This document shows positions 45,635 through 55,372 of a stretch of 64,000 bases of DNA, in pieces. A model generated the notes under the pieces. The model worked only from the letters and a program-made list of their open reading frames with translations. It made no database searches and was not told the DNA's origin. The stretch is taken from assembly GCF_031143425.1 (NCBI RefSeq), contig NC_090445.1, positions 822,590,817 through 822,654,816 of the forward strand, written 5' to 3'. The DNA comes from Pleurodeles waltl. Lineage: Eukaryota; Chordata; Amphibia; Caudata; Salamandridae. The first letter of the stretch is position 1. Each line of letters starts with the position of its first letter. The position numbers and the translations under genes are program-made.

Positions 45635-45728
45635 GGCACGCCAGCCAAGCGCCACCCCACCCATACGGCCAGCCAAGCGCCACCCCACGCACACCGCCAG
45701 CCAAGCGCCACCCCACGCACACCGCCAT
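45635..45728 (+). repeat. Minisatellite, about 31-bp unit
   Basis: About three copies of gccagccaagcgccacccca followed by cgcacaccgc or a variant. It lies downstream of the transposase stop (minus strand). Confidence 0.9.
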
Positions 45729-46576
45729 CACTTTTTTTTTGTTTATAAACAAAGAAACCAATAACTAATTATAAAATAAGTACAAACACAAAAGCTCTAA
45801 CTAAATATATGACAGTAATGCCAACCGTGAAACTGAACATATGAAAATATAAAATAGGCAGTTTTCGCTCACTGTATTTCCCAAAAGGTTTTCCTGGTGT
45901 GGTAACTTCTAAAACAGCCGGGCACACATAGCCCAGGCTTTAAAGGGCAATCGGGGCAGTACATCCGGCTCTCCCTCCGGATTGCTCTCTGGGCACATAC
46001 TCTACATTTTTTTGTGGGCAAGTCTTTTTTGGGAGTGGGAGGAATGTGATCTGGAAAGTGCCAATCTTATAATCTAGCCACATCCTCTACCACTTCTACT
46101 CTTGCCTGTTCCACCACAATAAGGCTTTCTATCACTGACTCCTGAAATTTAACAAATGTCATCCTTGACTCAGGTGAACAATCCTTGAACACAATAAAAG
46201 CATTAAAAGTTGCCAAATGAAATAAATGTAGGGCCAACTTTTTATACCACACGTACGACTTACGAAGAGCAGTGTAAGGTTCCAACCTCTGGTCTACTCT
46301 ATCAACACCACCCATGTGCCTATTGTAGTCCAAAATGCACGCAGGTTTGCGCACTTCCGCAACCTGACCCCAAAAAGTCACAGGGGAAGTACTCTCATCA
46401 TGGATGGTAGATAGCATGTACACATCCCTCCTATTCCGCAAGGCACTGCACTGTCCCCTCTCAAGTTTTTAACAGACAAGCTCCCTTGGATAGCTTTTCC
46501 GTTTAGAACGGATTGTGCCACAAGCAACAGTGTCCACTCTAAACAACTTCTTGAACAACTGCACTCCAGTATAGAC

Positions 46577-47596
46577 ATTGGGGGTCATTTTGACCTCGGA
46601 GGTCTTTTTTAAAGACCGCCGGGGGACCGCCGTGCGGAAGACCGCCAGTGGTGGCGGTTTGCCGCTCGGCCTATTATGACCGTTGGCAGCTCTCCGTCCT
46701 TTTACGGACGGAGAGCCGCCAACAGCCATACTGGTTGGAGGCAGGGAGGTGGAGGTTGCTCCACCTCCACCGCCACGCCAACAGAACACCGCCCAGCGAA
46801 TCACGTCCTGTGATTCGCCGTGGCGGTGTTCTGTTGGTGGTGTGGTGTCGGCAGAGCTGCCCCCAGGGCTCCCGTCCCCTCCCGGAGGATCGTTGGACCA
46901 GGTAAGTCGATCGTCCGTGAGGGGAGGGGGTGGGTGGGTGTTGTGTGGGTGCATGGGTGTGTGTGTGTGTGTATGTAGAGGGGGTGTGTGAGTGCGTGTA
47001 TGCCTGCGGGGGTGTTGTGTGTATGGGAATGAGTGCATGTATGTCTGTGGGTATGTCTGTATGGATGTGTGCGTGCATGTTTGAATGTGGGTGTGCGTGT
47101 ATGACTGTGTGTGTGGATGTAGGCATGTATGTCGGCGTGTAAGTATGTAGGTGGTGCCTGCATGCGTGTCGTGTGGGTATGGGTGAAGTGATGTTGGGGG
47201 TCGGGGTGGGGAGGGGGGCCCTGCCACCTTTGGGGGGTGGTAGGGGTGGTTGGGGGGTAGGGGAGGGAGTCGGGTGGGGGTCGGGGTAGGGGAGACCCCT
47301 ATCAGTGGCAGGGAAGGAATTCCCTGACACTGATAGTGCTTACCGCCATGGATTTCATGACGGTTCAAACCGCTGGAAATCCACGGCGGTAAGCCGGGTC
47401 CAAATACCGCCGGCGGTATAGTGACGGCCGCCGGGCTGGAGACCCAGGTCTCTAGCCCGGCGGGCGGAACGGAGAACCGGCGGATGACCATGGCGGTAAC
47501 CGCCATGGTCATAATTCCACAAAGTAAGACCGCCAGCCTGTTGGCGGTCTTACCGCCGGTTCTCCGCCTTCTGCCAGGGTCATAATGACCCCCATT
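46577..47596. mobile_element. 1014-bp MITE inside the transposase gene
   Basis: The element is 46580-47593, starting GGGGGTCATTTTGACC and ending GGTCATAATGACCCCC. It is flanked by a 3-bp repeat att (46577-46579, 47594-47596). Subterminal parts are rich in ggcggt/accgcc inverted repeats, and the centre is a degenerate GT-rich tract (46930-47170). GG-rich ends with a 3-bp duplication suggest a PIF/Harbinger-like origin, although Harbinger normally duplicates TWA, so the superfamily is open. Removing it with one att copy rejoins the transposase frame at the second catalytic motif. Confidence 0.85.
46925..47175. repeat. Degenerate GT-rich tract in the MITE
   Basis: Interspersed tgtg, tatg and catg steps with few A or C residues. 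It looks like a decayed microsatellite and accounts for the long Thr/His/Pro-rich frames on the minus strand. Confidence 0.85.
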
Positions 47597-48679
47597 ATCT
47601 ACGTACAAATTGTGACCTTTGTTAAACAGTTGTCAACAAAGTTTCCACACAATTTTTTTGCTAACTCCAAAAGTGTCCGGACAACCAGGAGGGTCAATAC
47701 TGGAATCCCTACCAGTGTAGACCCGGAAATTATACACATATCCCGTACTGCTTTCTGACAGCATATACAATTTAATCCCATACCGTGCCCTCTTACTAGG
47801 AATGTACTGCTTAAAAACTAAACGCCCCTTGAAAAGGACCAAAGACTCGTCCACACTTATCTCTTTGCCTGGAACATAGACCTCTGAAAACCGATCTAAC
47901 AAATGATCAAGGACAGGCCTAATCTTAAAAAGACGGTCACAATCAGGGTGATCTTGTGGCAAGGCTAAAGCATTGTCTACAAAATGCAGCATACAAAGAA
48001 GAAGCAAATAGCGATTATGTGTCATAGTTGCAGGAAATATAGCCGTTGCCATCAAGGGACTAGTAGACCAATAAGAAGCCAGTGACGGCTTCCTGATCAA
48101 CCCCATCAAAAAAGTCAAACCTAAAAACTTTTTCATCTCTTCCAGATATGTGGGAACCCACTGAGTAGCTCTAGATTGAGGCCTAAGTCTGGCAGCATTG
48201 TCCCTCAAATATTGCTCTGCATACAAATTAGTCTGCTCCACAATCTCTTCCAAAAATACATCGTCCATAAACAAGTGAAAGAAATGGACAGGCAAAAGGT
48301 TTTCTGTATTGACTCTACACCCTGGGAGACCAGTAAATGCCTGTAACTGTGACTGCTCCATGTTTGGAGCAATCCAGGTGTCAGGTCTTCTAATGGGAAA
48401 CCCTTCAGCCCCAGGCTGCTGCACTCTTGGCACATCAATGTCCTCCTCTAAAACAGGCCCTTCATCTGCACTGAGAGTAGCTTCCTCATCAGAAGAACAC
48501 TCTAGGACAGAAAACTCACTGCCAAAATCTCTCACTTCCTCCTCTGCCTCAGATGCAGAGTCAGTCTCGTAATCATGGTCTGAAGACGACTCAAAGAGCA
48601 TGCCAACAACCTGCTGAGCGGTCACTCTGCGGCTAGCCATGATTCTCACTAACAACAAATGGATTGCCAACAACAACTA

Positions 48680-49115
48680 GCACTAAAATAAGTAATAAAC
48701 AAAGTTTAGCTTTATCACAAAGAGTTATGTACTAAAAAACTATACCACTCACTTGCCTGAAAAAGCTATTCACCAGCAACTACTCTGCACAGACACAGCA
48801 ATCACCAATGATATTGCACTAAAAAGAAAAAAGCAAATTAGACATATGACAACACAAATATCATTGTGCTCAAATCTAAGGACAATTTCACACACAATAC
48901 TGCATTTAGTACACCACCTACAAGCATGTCATTCATGCATGTCAACAATACTCCTTTGGAGTAAATTGCTTTCACTTACCTCAAACATGCAACTATGCAA
49001 ACCGCAGGACAACTACTGCCAAAACCGCAAGGATCCACAGCAAAGGAAGCAAAAGCTTTGAACTAGAACAAAAAGAAGAAGTAAACTGTTATAATCACAA
49101 ATACTTCGCCAGTTG
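48680..49115. other. 5' flank of transposase, no further gene
   Basis: The AT-rich sequence upstream of the transposase start (minus strand) would contain its promoter. I see no unambiguous TATA box or other site. Confidence 0.4.
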
Positions 49116-49119
49116 ACAA

Positions 49120-50087
49120 ACACCCCGCCACCAAGAACTTAGAAATTGTCCCTGGTGCCTAAGTGGCTTCAGCCCCACTAGGAGGCAGGTGGGCCTAAAA
49201 GAAAAATAGGCTGATCTGCCCCCAAGTGGGGCAGAAATGGCCAACAGCACTGTACCCTGTTTTGGGGGGGTGGCCCTTGCCAAAGGGGGCAAATGGGGGT
49301 GCCCCCAACACAGAAAAAACAAAAGGAACCAAAAAAAACAAATCTTTGACATCTGACACACACACACACACACACACAGGATCCCTGGTGCCTAAGTGGA
49401 TTCTGCCCACCTTGGGGGCAGATGGGTGTAAAACAAAATTGGCCGATCTGCCCCTAAGGGGGACAGAAATGGCCAGCAGCTCTGTGCCCCCTTTAGGGGG
49501 AAGATGGGCCTACAAAAGAGATGGCCCCCTTTGGGGGGAGCGACCCTTGCCCACGGGGTGCCCCCAAACACACACACACACAACACAATCCCTGGCGCTT
49601 AGTGGGTTTTGACTCCCCGGGGGCCAGACCGGCCAAAAACATGGCCGATCTAGCCCCAGGGGGGCCGAAACATATAAAAAATGATTGCCCCCGGGGCAGC
49701 GACCCTTGCCTAAGGGGTCGCTGCCCAAAAACAAAGAAAATAAATTCCCTGGTGTCTAGTGGTTTTCGGACCCCTCCCACCCCGGGGGCTGAAATAGGAT
49801 AAGAAATAGCCCCCAATGGGAGCGACCCTTGCCCAAGGGGTCTCTCCCCAAAAACATAACCAAAATAAATTCCCTGGTGTCTAGTGGTTTTCGGCCCCCC
49901 AGGGGGCAGATCGGCCGAATAATCGGCCGATCTGCCTCCAGCGGGGGCCGAAATAGGAAAAAAAAATAGCCCCCAATGGGAGCGACCCTTGCCCAAGGGG
50001 TCGCTCCCAAAAAACATAACCAAAATAAATTCCCTGGTGTCTAGTGGTTTTCGGCCCCCCCTGGGGGCAGATCGGCTGAAAAATCAG
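49120..50087. repeat. GC-rich right-arm tandem array in copy 3
   Basis: Six unit starts (tccctggtg-c/t-cta-agtgg) are near 49149, 49381, 49590, 49748, 49872 and 50031, spacings of 124-232 bases. Each unit has a cccc-tggggg-cagat hairpin and most have gcgacccttgcc-aaggggtcgc. It matches 31085-31655 in copy 2. An (AC)n run of about 24 bases is at 49356-49379. Confidence 0.88.
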
Positions 50088-52840
50088 ATAATAAAATAAT
50101 AATCTCTCAAATCAGGGAGTGCCAAACCACCTTTCTCCTGTCTTTCTTATAAAGTGCCCAGTGCTAATCTGGCAGTCTTATTATGTAAACATAGACTCCA
50201 CTTGAAAAAAAAAATTATGTTGTTAAAACACAAAATAGCAGAAAAAAGAAAGCTGAACAGGAGTACTGTTATTTTAATCAGGGCAACTCTCCCTAGAATA
50301 GTTAAAGGGAGCACATTCCACAGTGAAAACAGGCTTTTTACTTTTAAAAGTTGAGGAGCATAATTAAGATTTTCTAAGTCCACAATCTTAGAAGAATATC
50401 CTATACCGAAGTATCACTTTGTTTGGTCATTTACACAGGGGACTATAACTGGAAGCAAACTGAGTTATAGCAGCAAAGAATAACTTCAACTTTCTTTCTG
50501 TTAATCTTATAGCCCCCAAGCTCATTATACAGTGAGAAGATCTCAAAAGCCTGCTCTTATGAGCGCTGATTTACATCTAAAAGCAACATTATATCATTGG
50601 CATACAATTTTATCTTCCCCTTCTGTACAATGGGAAAGTGGATATTTTAACTCTCCTTAATCGCAATCACCAGCGACTCAATAAAAAAAGCAAACACTGG
50701 TGATAGGGGACACCCCTGCTGAGTGCCACAGCAAACTTGGAGCGTACCAACCTCAGTGGCATTAGCTATGATCTTGGCTTCTGCATTCTTAAACACCTTG
50801 TAAATCAACCTTGTGATCTGGGAAGGAACCCCAAACTTAATTTAGATACAAAAAAGCATTTCTCAGACCCAAACGAAGAACTAGGGCATTAATTTCCTTA
50901 ACAGCAAAGTAGTCCAACACCTCCACTAAATAATGTGAATTTGTACCTGTCAGCCGGCAACAAAACCATTCTGGTCCTGATAGATCAACTTTGCCACTAT
51001 GCAGTAAATCTATTAGCTAGTTTCATAATGCTCTTATAGTCTCTATTTAACAATGTGATCGGGCGATACAAATTTGGACCGTCTCCATCCTTACCTTTTT
51101 TTAAAAAAAAACTAACCACATTCCCCCTTAATAAACAATGCTGGTATGGGGCTGTCCTCCACCAATGCACTGACAACCAATAAAAAAATATTCTGCTACT
51201 ATTCCCAGGAACGATTTATAAAATTCAGCTGTCAGGGCCACAAACCATGTAAGTATCAAGGCTTTTCACCACGTCATCAAGCTCTTCCTTGGAGAAGGGG
51301 CTGGGTACATTTTCCATATCTTCTTCAGAGAGAGTAGGTATATTCAGCCCGCCCAAAAATTACCCAGAGCGTTGTTATCAATCACTCGATTCGGACTATA
51401 GATCTACCTAAAATGCTTGAGAAACATTTTGCACAGTTTCTCTTGCTTCTTGCAACTAACACCAGAAATTGGACACTGCAAGGCATACACCATATTGCTT
51501 GTGGCATGTTCTCATGCCTGCCACACTAAAAATCTTCCAGTGAAATTACTCTCCTCATAAACCTTTTGCATACAAGCTCGATTGGCACCACCACTTTTAG
51601 TATAATATAAATCACTTAGTGCCTATTTAGCCTCTCCCAGCTTTTTCCTACAAAACATGAAGGGTGCCTCGAAAATTAATCTTGTAAATGCAGAACCATC
51701 TTTTCTAAAGTCTGCTTTTCTTCTTTAACCCTTCTGGTATTTCCCACGTCCTTTGTTATCGCAAGCCCCCTTATTAGGGCTTCAAATGCATCCCACACTA
51801 CATTTGGTGAGGGGGATCCATGATTCCTTATCAGAAACTCCTTGATCTCTTCTTTACATATCAGCAGCCATTCCTCCTCCTGTAAATACGGATTGTTAAA
51901 AATCCATCTCCTGGGTCGCAGAGTACCCTTCTCCATAAGAATCTTTAAGGTAAGAACTGCATGATTTGAAATGCAATAGGGAAGAGTCTGTTGGCCCTTA
52001 CAAATCTGGGTTTTAGAAACTAGAAATAAATTGATCCATGATGAGCTATGGAATCTCCCTGATAGGAATGTATATTCTATCTTAGTTGGGAAGGCCTCCC
52101 TCCCTCCAGGGATCAGTAAGTGCTAGGTTTTTCTGATGATTATCCGAAACTTATGTTTTAGCTGTTTTTTTTTTTAATTAACTCAGGGCTCTAAACTCGG
52201 GTCCCGCAAAAAATTCAAATCGCCACCCATAATAATCTTTTCTGGTATTTGCAAACCTGTTTGACATAACTCCTCAAAAGGCCCAGCATTAGCCTCCACT
52301 GGGGCAGAGAGCTGTCCAGAGAACACCAAACAATTGACCCAGCACCAGCGACCATATTTATCATTGGCAGAATTTAGCACTTCGGCCCCCAATCCCTTAG
52401 CCGGAAAAAAAGCAGTACCACGGTGTGAAGCCTGGGTGAACAACAAAGCTTTATAACCGGCCCAACCTTTAAACATGGAAAACTCTGAAAGCTTTCCAAC
52501 CGGAATATGGGTTTCCTGCAATACAACCACCGAAGGGCTTTCCGCTATGAACCAGGTTTCTACAGCATGCAACGTCTTATTGTTGCCCACTGACATTAAC
52601 AGAAACAACCTTCAAAGTGCTCTTAGACATCACACCTGCCTTCTATTCCCAAACAGTAAACCTAATCCATAGCAAAGGTAAAAACATTTTTGTATTAAGT
52701 ACCTAAAGTGCCTGTCATGCAAAGCTATAAACTTCTTATTTTTAAGCCCATTAACATTAACATTAAAAGAAAGAACTTTCAAAGTGCTCTTAGACATCAC
52801 ACCTACACCTTTCTAGTCCCAAATAATGAACGTAGTTCCC
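50088..52840 (-). pseudogene. L1 ORF2 (endonuclease and RT), degraded
   Basis: ORF2 would nick DNA and reverse-transcribe L1 RNA. The endonuclease is at 52608-52183 (VVVLQETHIP and IMGGDLNFLRDPS). The linker is at 51936-51676 (RRWIFNNPYLQEEEW). RT follows in several frames: LTAEFYKSF near 51235, RPITLLN-like near 51070, QQGCPLSPVFAFFIE near 50720, and a catalytic box reading LYANDIMLLL near 50600 where ADD is expected. The region after RT (LPLTILGRVALIKI) is at 50383-50147. The start region is tandemly duplicated (see 52590-52840). Stops, shifts and the altered box make it inactive. Confidence 0.78.
52590..52840 (-). repeat. Tandem duplication of the L1 ORF2 start
   Basis: ttcaaagtgctcttagacatcacacct appears twice in effect: cttcaaagtgctcttagaca at 52611-52630 and tttcaaagtgctcttagaca near 52777-52797. 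On the minus strand both encode MSKSTLKV. The duplicated unit is roughly 165 bp. Confidence 0.8.
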
Positions 52841-53460
52841 AAAAACTGCATAAATTGCCTAGCACGGAAAGGAGCAAACACATAAAATACCGGCAGCCGG
52901 ATAGAATCTAAAGTGCATCCACTTTCTAAAATGTAACCTAAACTGCTTATTGCCTTGCCAATTAGTCTCATATATTAACTAAAGTGTATGCTTGCATGAC
53001 CCAAACACACTTCCAAACCACCCCCATTACAAGGCATGATTAGGCCACCATTCCCCAGAAGTGGAATCTGCTACCTCATCATCCATTTAACATTCCACTA
53101 CTTTAAAGCCATTGCCCCACCAAACCACGCCAACACAGATACGCCCTGATTTGGAATACTTCACTATTTATTGATGTATACTCCTTTCTTTTTGCCATAT
53201 TGATCTCCTTTTATCAAGCATACCAAGCCTCCCCCTCGACCCCAACCTCCACCAACCTCACATGCCCCTCTACAGCTGTGCCATGGTGGGTACCCCGTGT
53301 TCCCACACACTCACCACAAGCACCCCGACCTTCCACTCTAGGCATACTGGCACCATGGCGCCATGCCAAGACCTCCAGCCTCTTCTCTCTGACCCTCCAT
53401 CAAAATTCTCAGCTACATATTTTGAAAAATAAATCTCCGAAACCCAATGTAGGAATTAAT

Positions 53461-54038
53461 TTAATGCATCAACTCTAAAAACCTAGTGGCATCCAGCACA
53501 TTACCAAAAACTTTAAAGGAACCCTTAAAAAGCACTTTAAGCTTGGAAAGCTGAATAACTGAAGCTTGCCTACCCCCTCCCTCCACCACTGACTGAAATT
53601 TGGGAATTAAAGTCTTAGATCCCTTGTGCCTTCGGGCTTCCTCTACAGTCATGCCTGAAAATATTTGGAAATCAAAATTCTCCACCGACTTGAAGGCTTT
53701 TATCCTTTATTGCCTTGGTCAAAATCCTCTCCAACTCTAAAATCGTCAAAGTTCACTGACACTGTACAGAGATACTTGGCCTGATCACTAATGTGAGCCG
53801 GGACACGGTGAGCTCATATAATTGTTAAATCCTGGTAAAATTCTGGAATAACTGAACACACAATAATGTTTTCTACCAATCTGATGCATCCACCAGTATC
53901 TTCACTATGCCCCAGGATACCTGTGAACCGAAGACTGGATCGCCTTGCATGATTCTCCATCTGCTCCTGTTTTCCTTTCTTTTCCAAATTGTGTACCTCA
54001 TTCTCGCAGTCCCACACTCTCTGTTCCGTCTTGTTCAA
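53461..54038 (-). pseudogene. L1 ORF1 (RNA-binding protein), degraded
   Basis: The first frame (54038-53814) holds the end of a coiled-coil (RVWDCENEVHNLEKKGKQEQMENHARRSSLRFTGI), typical of the coiled-coil to RRM transition of L1 ORF1p. After stops, 53685-53461 holds the C-terminal domain (EEARRHKG, then LSKLKVLFKGSFKVFGNVLDATRFLE). ORF1p binds L1 RNA as a trimer. No intact frame joins the two halves. Confidence 0.7.
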
Positions 54039-54265
54039 TCGGGGAGAGACCCCCCCAGCTACACACTGAGTCGAACCACTCTCTCAAATCCTCCACCATT
54101 TTTACATCGGTGGCTTTAATAGCCGCCGTAGTGCATCTCCTTGCTTCTGGCCCCTGACTCCGGCACTGCCCCCTTTGAACTGCAGAACGACAGCTCGAAC
54201 ACGGAGAGAAACACCGTGGACGAGTCCCTGCCTTTTGGCATTCTTGTAAGCCTTCTGGGGTAGCG

Positions 54266-54507
54266 CTTCCCTCATCACACTGAACTCAAACTTGCCACCT
54301 GGAAAGTGGATCTGATTATTATTAAATGGTGCCAGTGCCTGGCAGGGGTCTGGGGGTTATTGCTTTAAGAGGCTCATCACACCCAATGAGGTGAGTGTGG
54401 ACTGAAGTGGCATATTAGGGGCTAGGGAGCACTGATGTAATACTGCTTGGCCTATGCTGTACTGGTGCGGGCTGCATTTAGTCCTTCATGCCGGGCCGAG
54501 AAGAGAC
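54266..54507. other. Flank between L1 and Ngaro, no gene seen
   Basis: Nothing recognisable. The Ngaro element begins at about 54508 (tgaaggggcccgcgg). Confidence 0.5.
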
Positions 54508-54720
54508 TGAAGGGGCCCGCGGGGAGAGAGACGCAGTCTAGTCTCTCCGCGGGCGGATTCGGGACGGAGGAAGTGGCACGCAAGGCGCCTCATTGGTTAT
54601 AAGGTAAGTTGGGGCGGGGTTTAGGTTAGGGTTTATAAGGGGGATGGAGGGTGAGGTCGGCCTCTTCTCCGCGCCGACTTAGTAAGGGAGGGTCGTATGT
54701 ATTTTAGTGAAGAGGTAAGG
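54508..54720 (+). repeat. Ngaro split repeat A1
   Basis: This matches 61012-61220 closely, starting tgaaggggcccgcgg. Near its start the blocks cccgcgg-gagaga and tctctccgcggg form a hairpin around gacgcagtctag. Similarity fades after about 54715. Confidence 0.92.
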
Positions 54721-54779
54721 AGGCAGGGTTTCGTTAGGACAGGTTAGACAGCGTGGGGGAAGTTTAGGTAGGCCCCCTG

Positions 54780-55115
54780 ACACGCGGAGCCAACAGGAGG
54801 AGAGGGGCACCGGCGGAAGGGGAGGCCGGCCCCTTGGGCATTGTCACGGCGCTCGGAGACGGGGGAGGCCGCCCCCTTGGGCATTCTTCTTACCAGCGCG
54901 CAGGAACGGGGGAGGCCGGCCCCTTGGGCATTTTTGCTTGGCGCACGGAGACGCGCTGTAATACGAGGCAGCCCCCTGGGGTTTACAACACGCGGAGACC
55001 GCGCGTCAAAAGCAGCTGGCACAGGCCTAGCTGAGGTAGAGGCGCCGCCACACCCCCTCGCGGGGGCCCCAGGGCAGAGAAAGAACGCGGTAGGGGCGGG
55101 GAAGGCCCCTCGGGC
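54780..55115 (+). repeat. GC-rich short tandem repeats in Ngaro leader
   Basis: The motif ggggaggccggccccttggg-cat recurs at 54819, 54861 (variant) and 54908, with weaker copies near 54965 and 55085. The CpG-rich leader lies between A1 and the first coding frame. Confidence 0.85.
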
Positions 55116-55234
55116 AGTATAAATAAAAAAAACTAAAAAAAACTGTTAATTACGGGCAAAATCGAGATTAAGCATTTTGCCGCCTCCCCAATACGGGGAA
55201 CAATATAGGGGGACAGCCAGTTTAGGCCCACAAG

Positions 55235-55270
55235 GGCATAAAAAAAATATATATATATATATATATAAAA
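55235..55270. repeat. (AT)n microsatellite
   Basis: About 12 AT dinucleotides in the AT-rich part of the Ngaro leader. Confidence 0.9.
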
Positions 55271-55372
55271 ATTAATACAAAAAAACACATACATATTTAT
55301 ACATAGATACATAAAGGGAAACAGTTAATAAGACCACATTAGAACAGCAGCCGATAGTTAACGGCTGGCAAC

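Larger units (their letters stand above)
45869..48640 (-). pseudogene. piggyBac transposase, broken and carrying a MITE
   Basis: The enzyme excises and inserts its element at TTAA. I chose the ATG at 48640 (MASRRVTAQQ) over 48676, since an acidic N-domain (DYETDSASEAEEEV) follows it. The DDE_Tnp_1_7-type core has the first catalytic Asp in VDESLVLFKGRL. The second is in LYVDN just before the MITE, and the third is in HMGGVDRVDQ (about 46300). A C-terminal cysteine-rich finger (C-x2-C, then CPxCP and LCxxxCF-like spacing) is legible at about 46015-45870 in another frame. Breaks are a TGA at 47633-47635, the 1014-bp insertion at 46580-47593, a TAA at 46469-46471 and a shift near 46067. Confidence 0.9.
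43167..50087 (-). mobile_element. piggyBac-family element with transposase, copy 3
   Basis: The left end has TTAA at 43167-43170 followed by CCCCTTCGCTGCCAGGCC, as in copy 2. From left to right come the shared non-coding arm and 370-bp array (43200-44650), an inverted array unit, a 31-bp minisatellite, a transposase gene on the minus strand (48640-45869) and the GC-rich right-arm array (49120-50087). The expected right end and TTAA are absent; the array stops at about 50087 against a truncated L1, so a deletion or rearrangement removed the end. This copy shows what copies 1 and 2 lost. Confidence 0.82.
50088..54265 (-). mobile_element. L1-type LINE, degraded, 3' end missing
   Basis: Read right to left, ORF1 pieces (54038-53461) precede ORF2 pieces (about 52840-50088). 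The sequence ends inside the ORF2 C-region at the junction with the piggyBac array, so the 3' UTR and poly-A are lost. Loss of the 3' end is unusual for an L1 and points to a later deletion. Confidence 0.75.

Noticed and set aside
46469..47608. 379-codon Pro/Thr/His-rich frame on the minus strand
   Set aside because: It is the transposase frame reading through the GT-rich MITE; the composition is that of a decayed microsatellite and both ends are transposase.
49120..50087. Regularly spaced repeats resembling a CRISPR array
   Set aside because: The genome is eukaryotic, spacings are irregular (124-232 bp), and the same array belongs to piggyBac copy 2.
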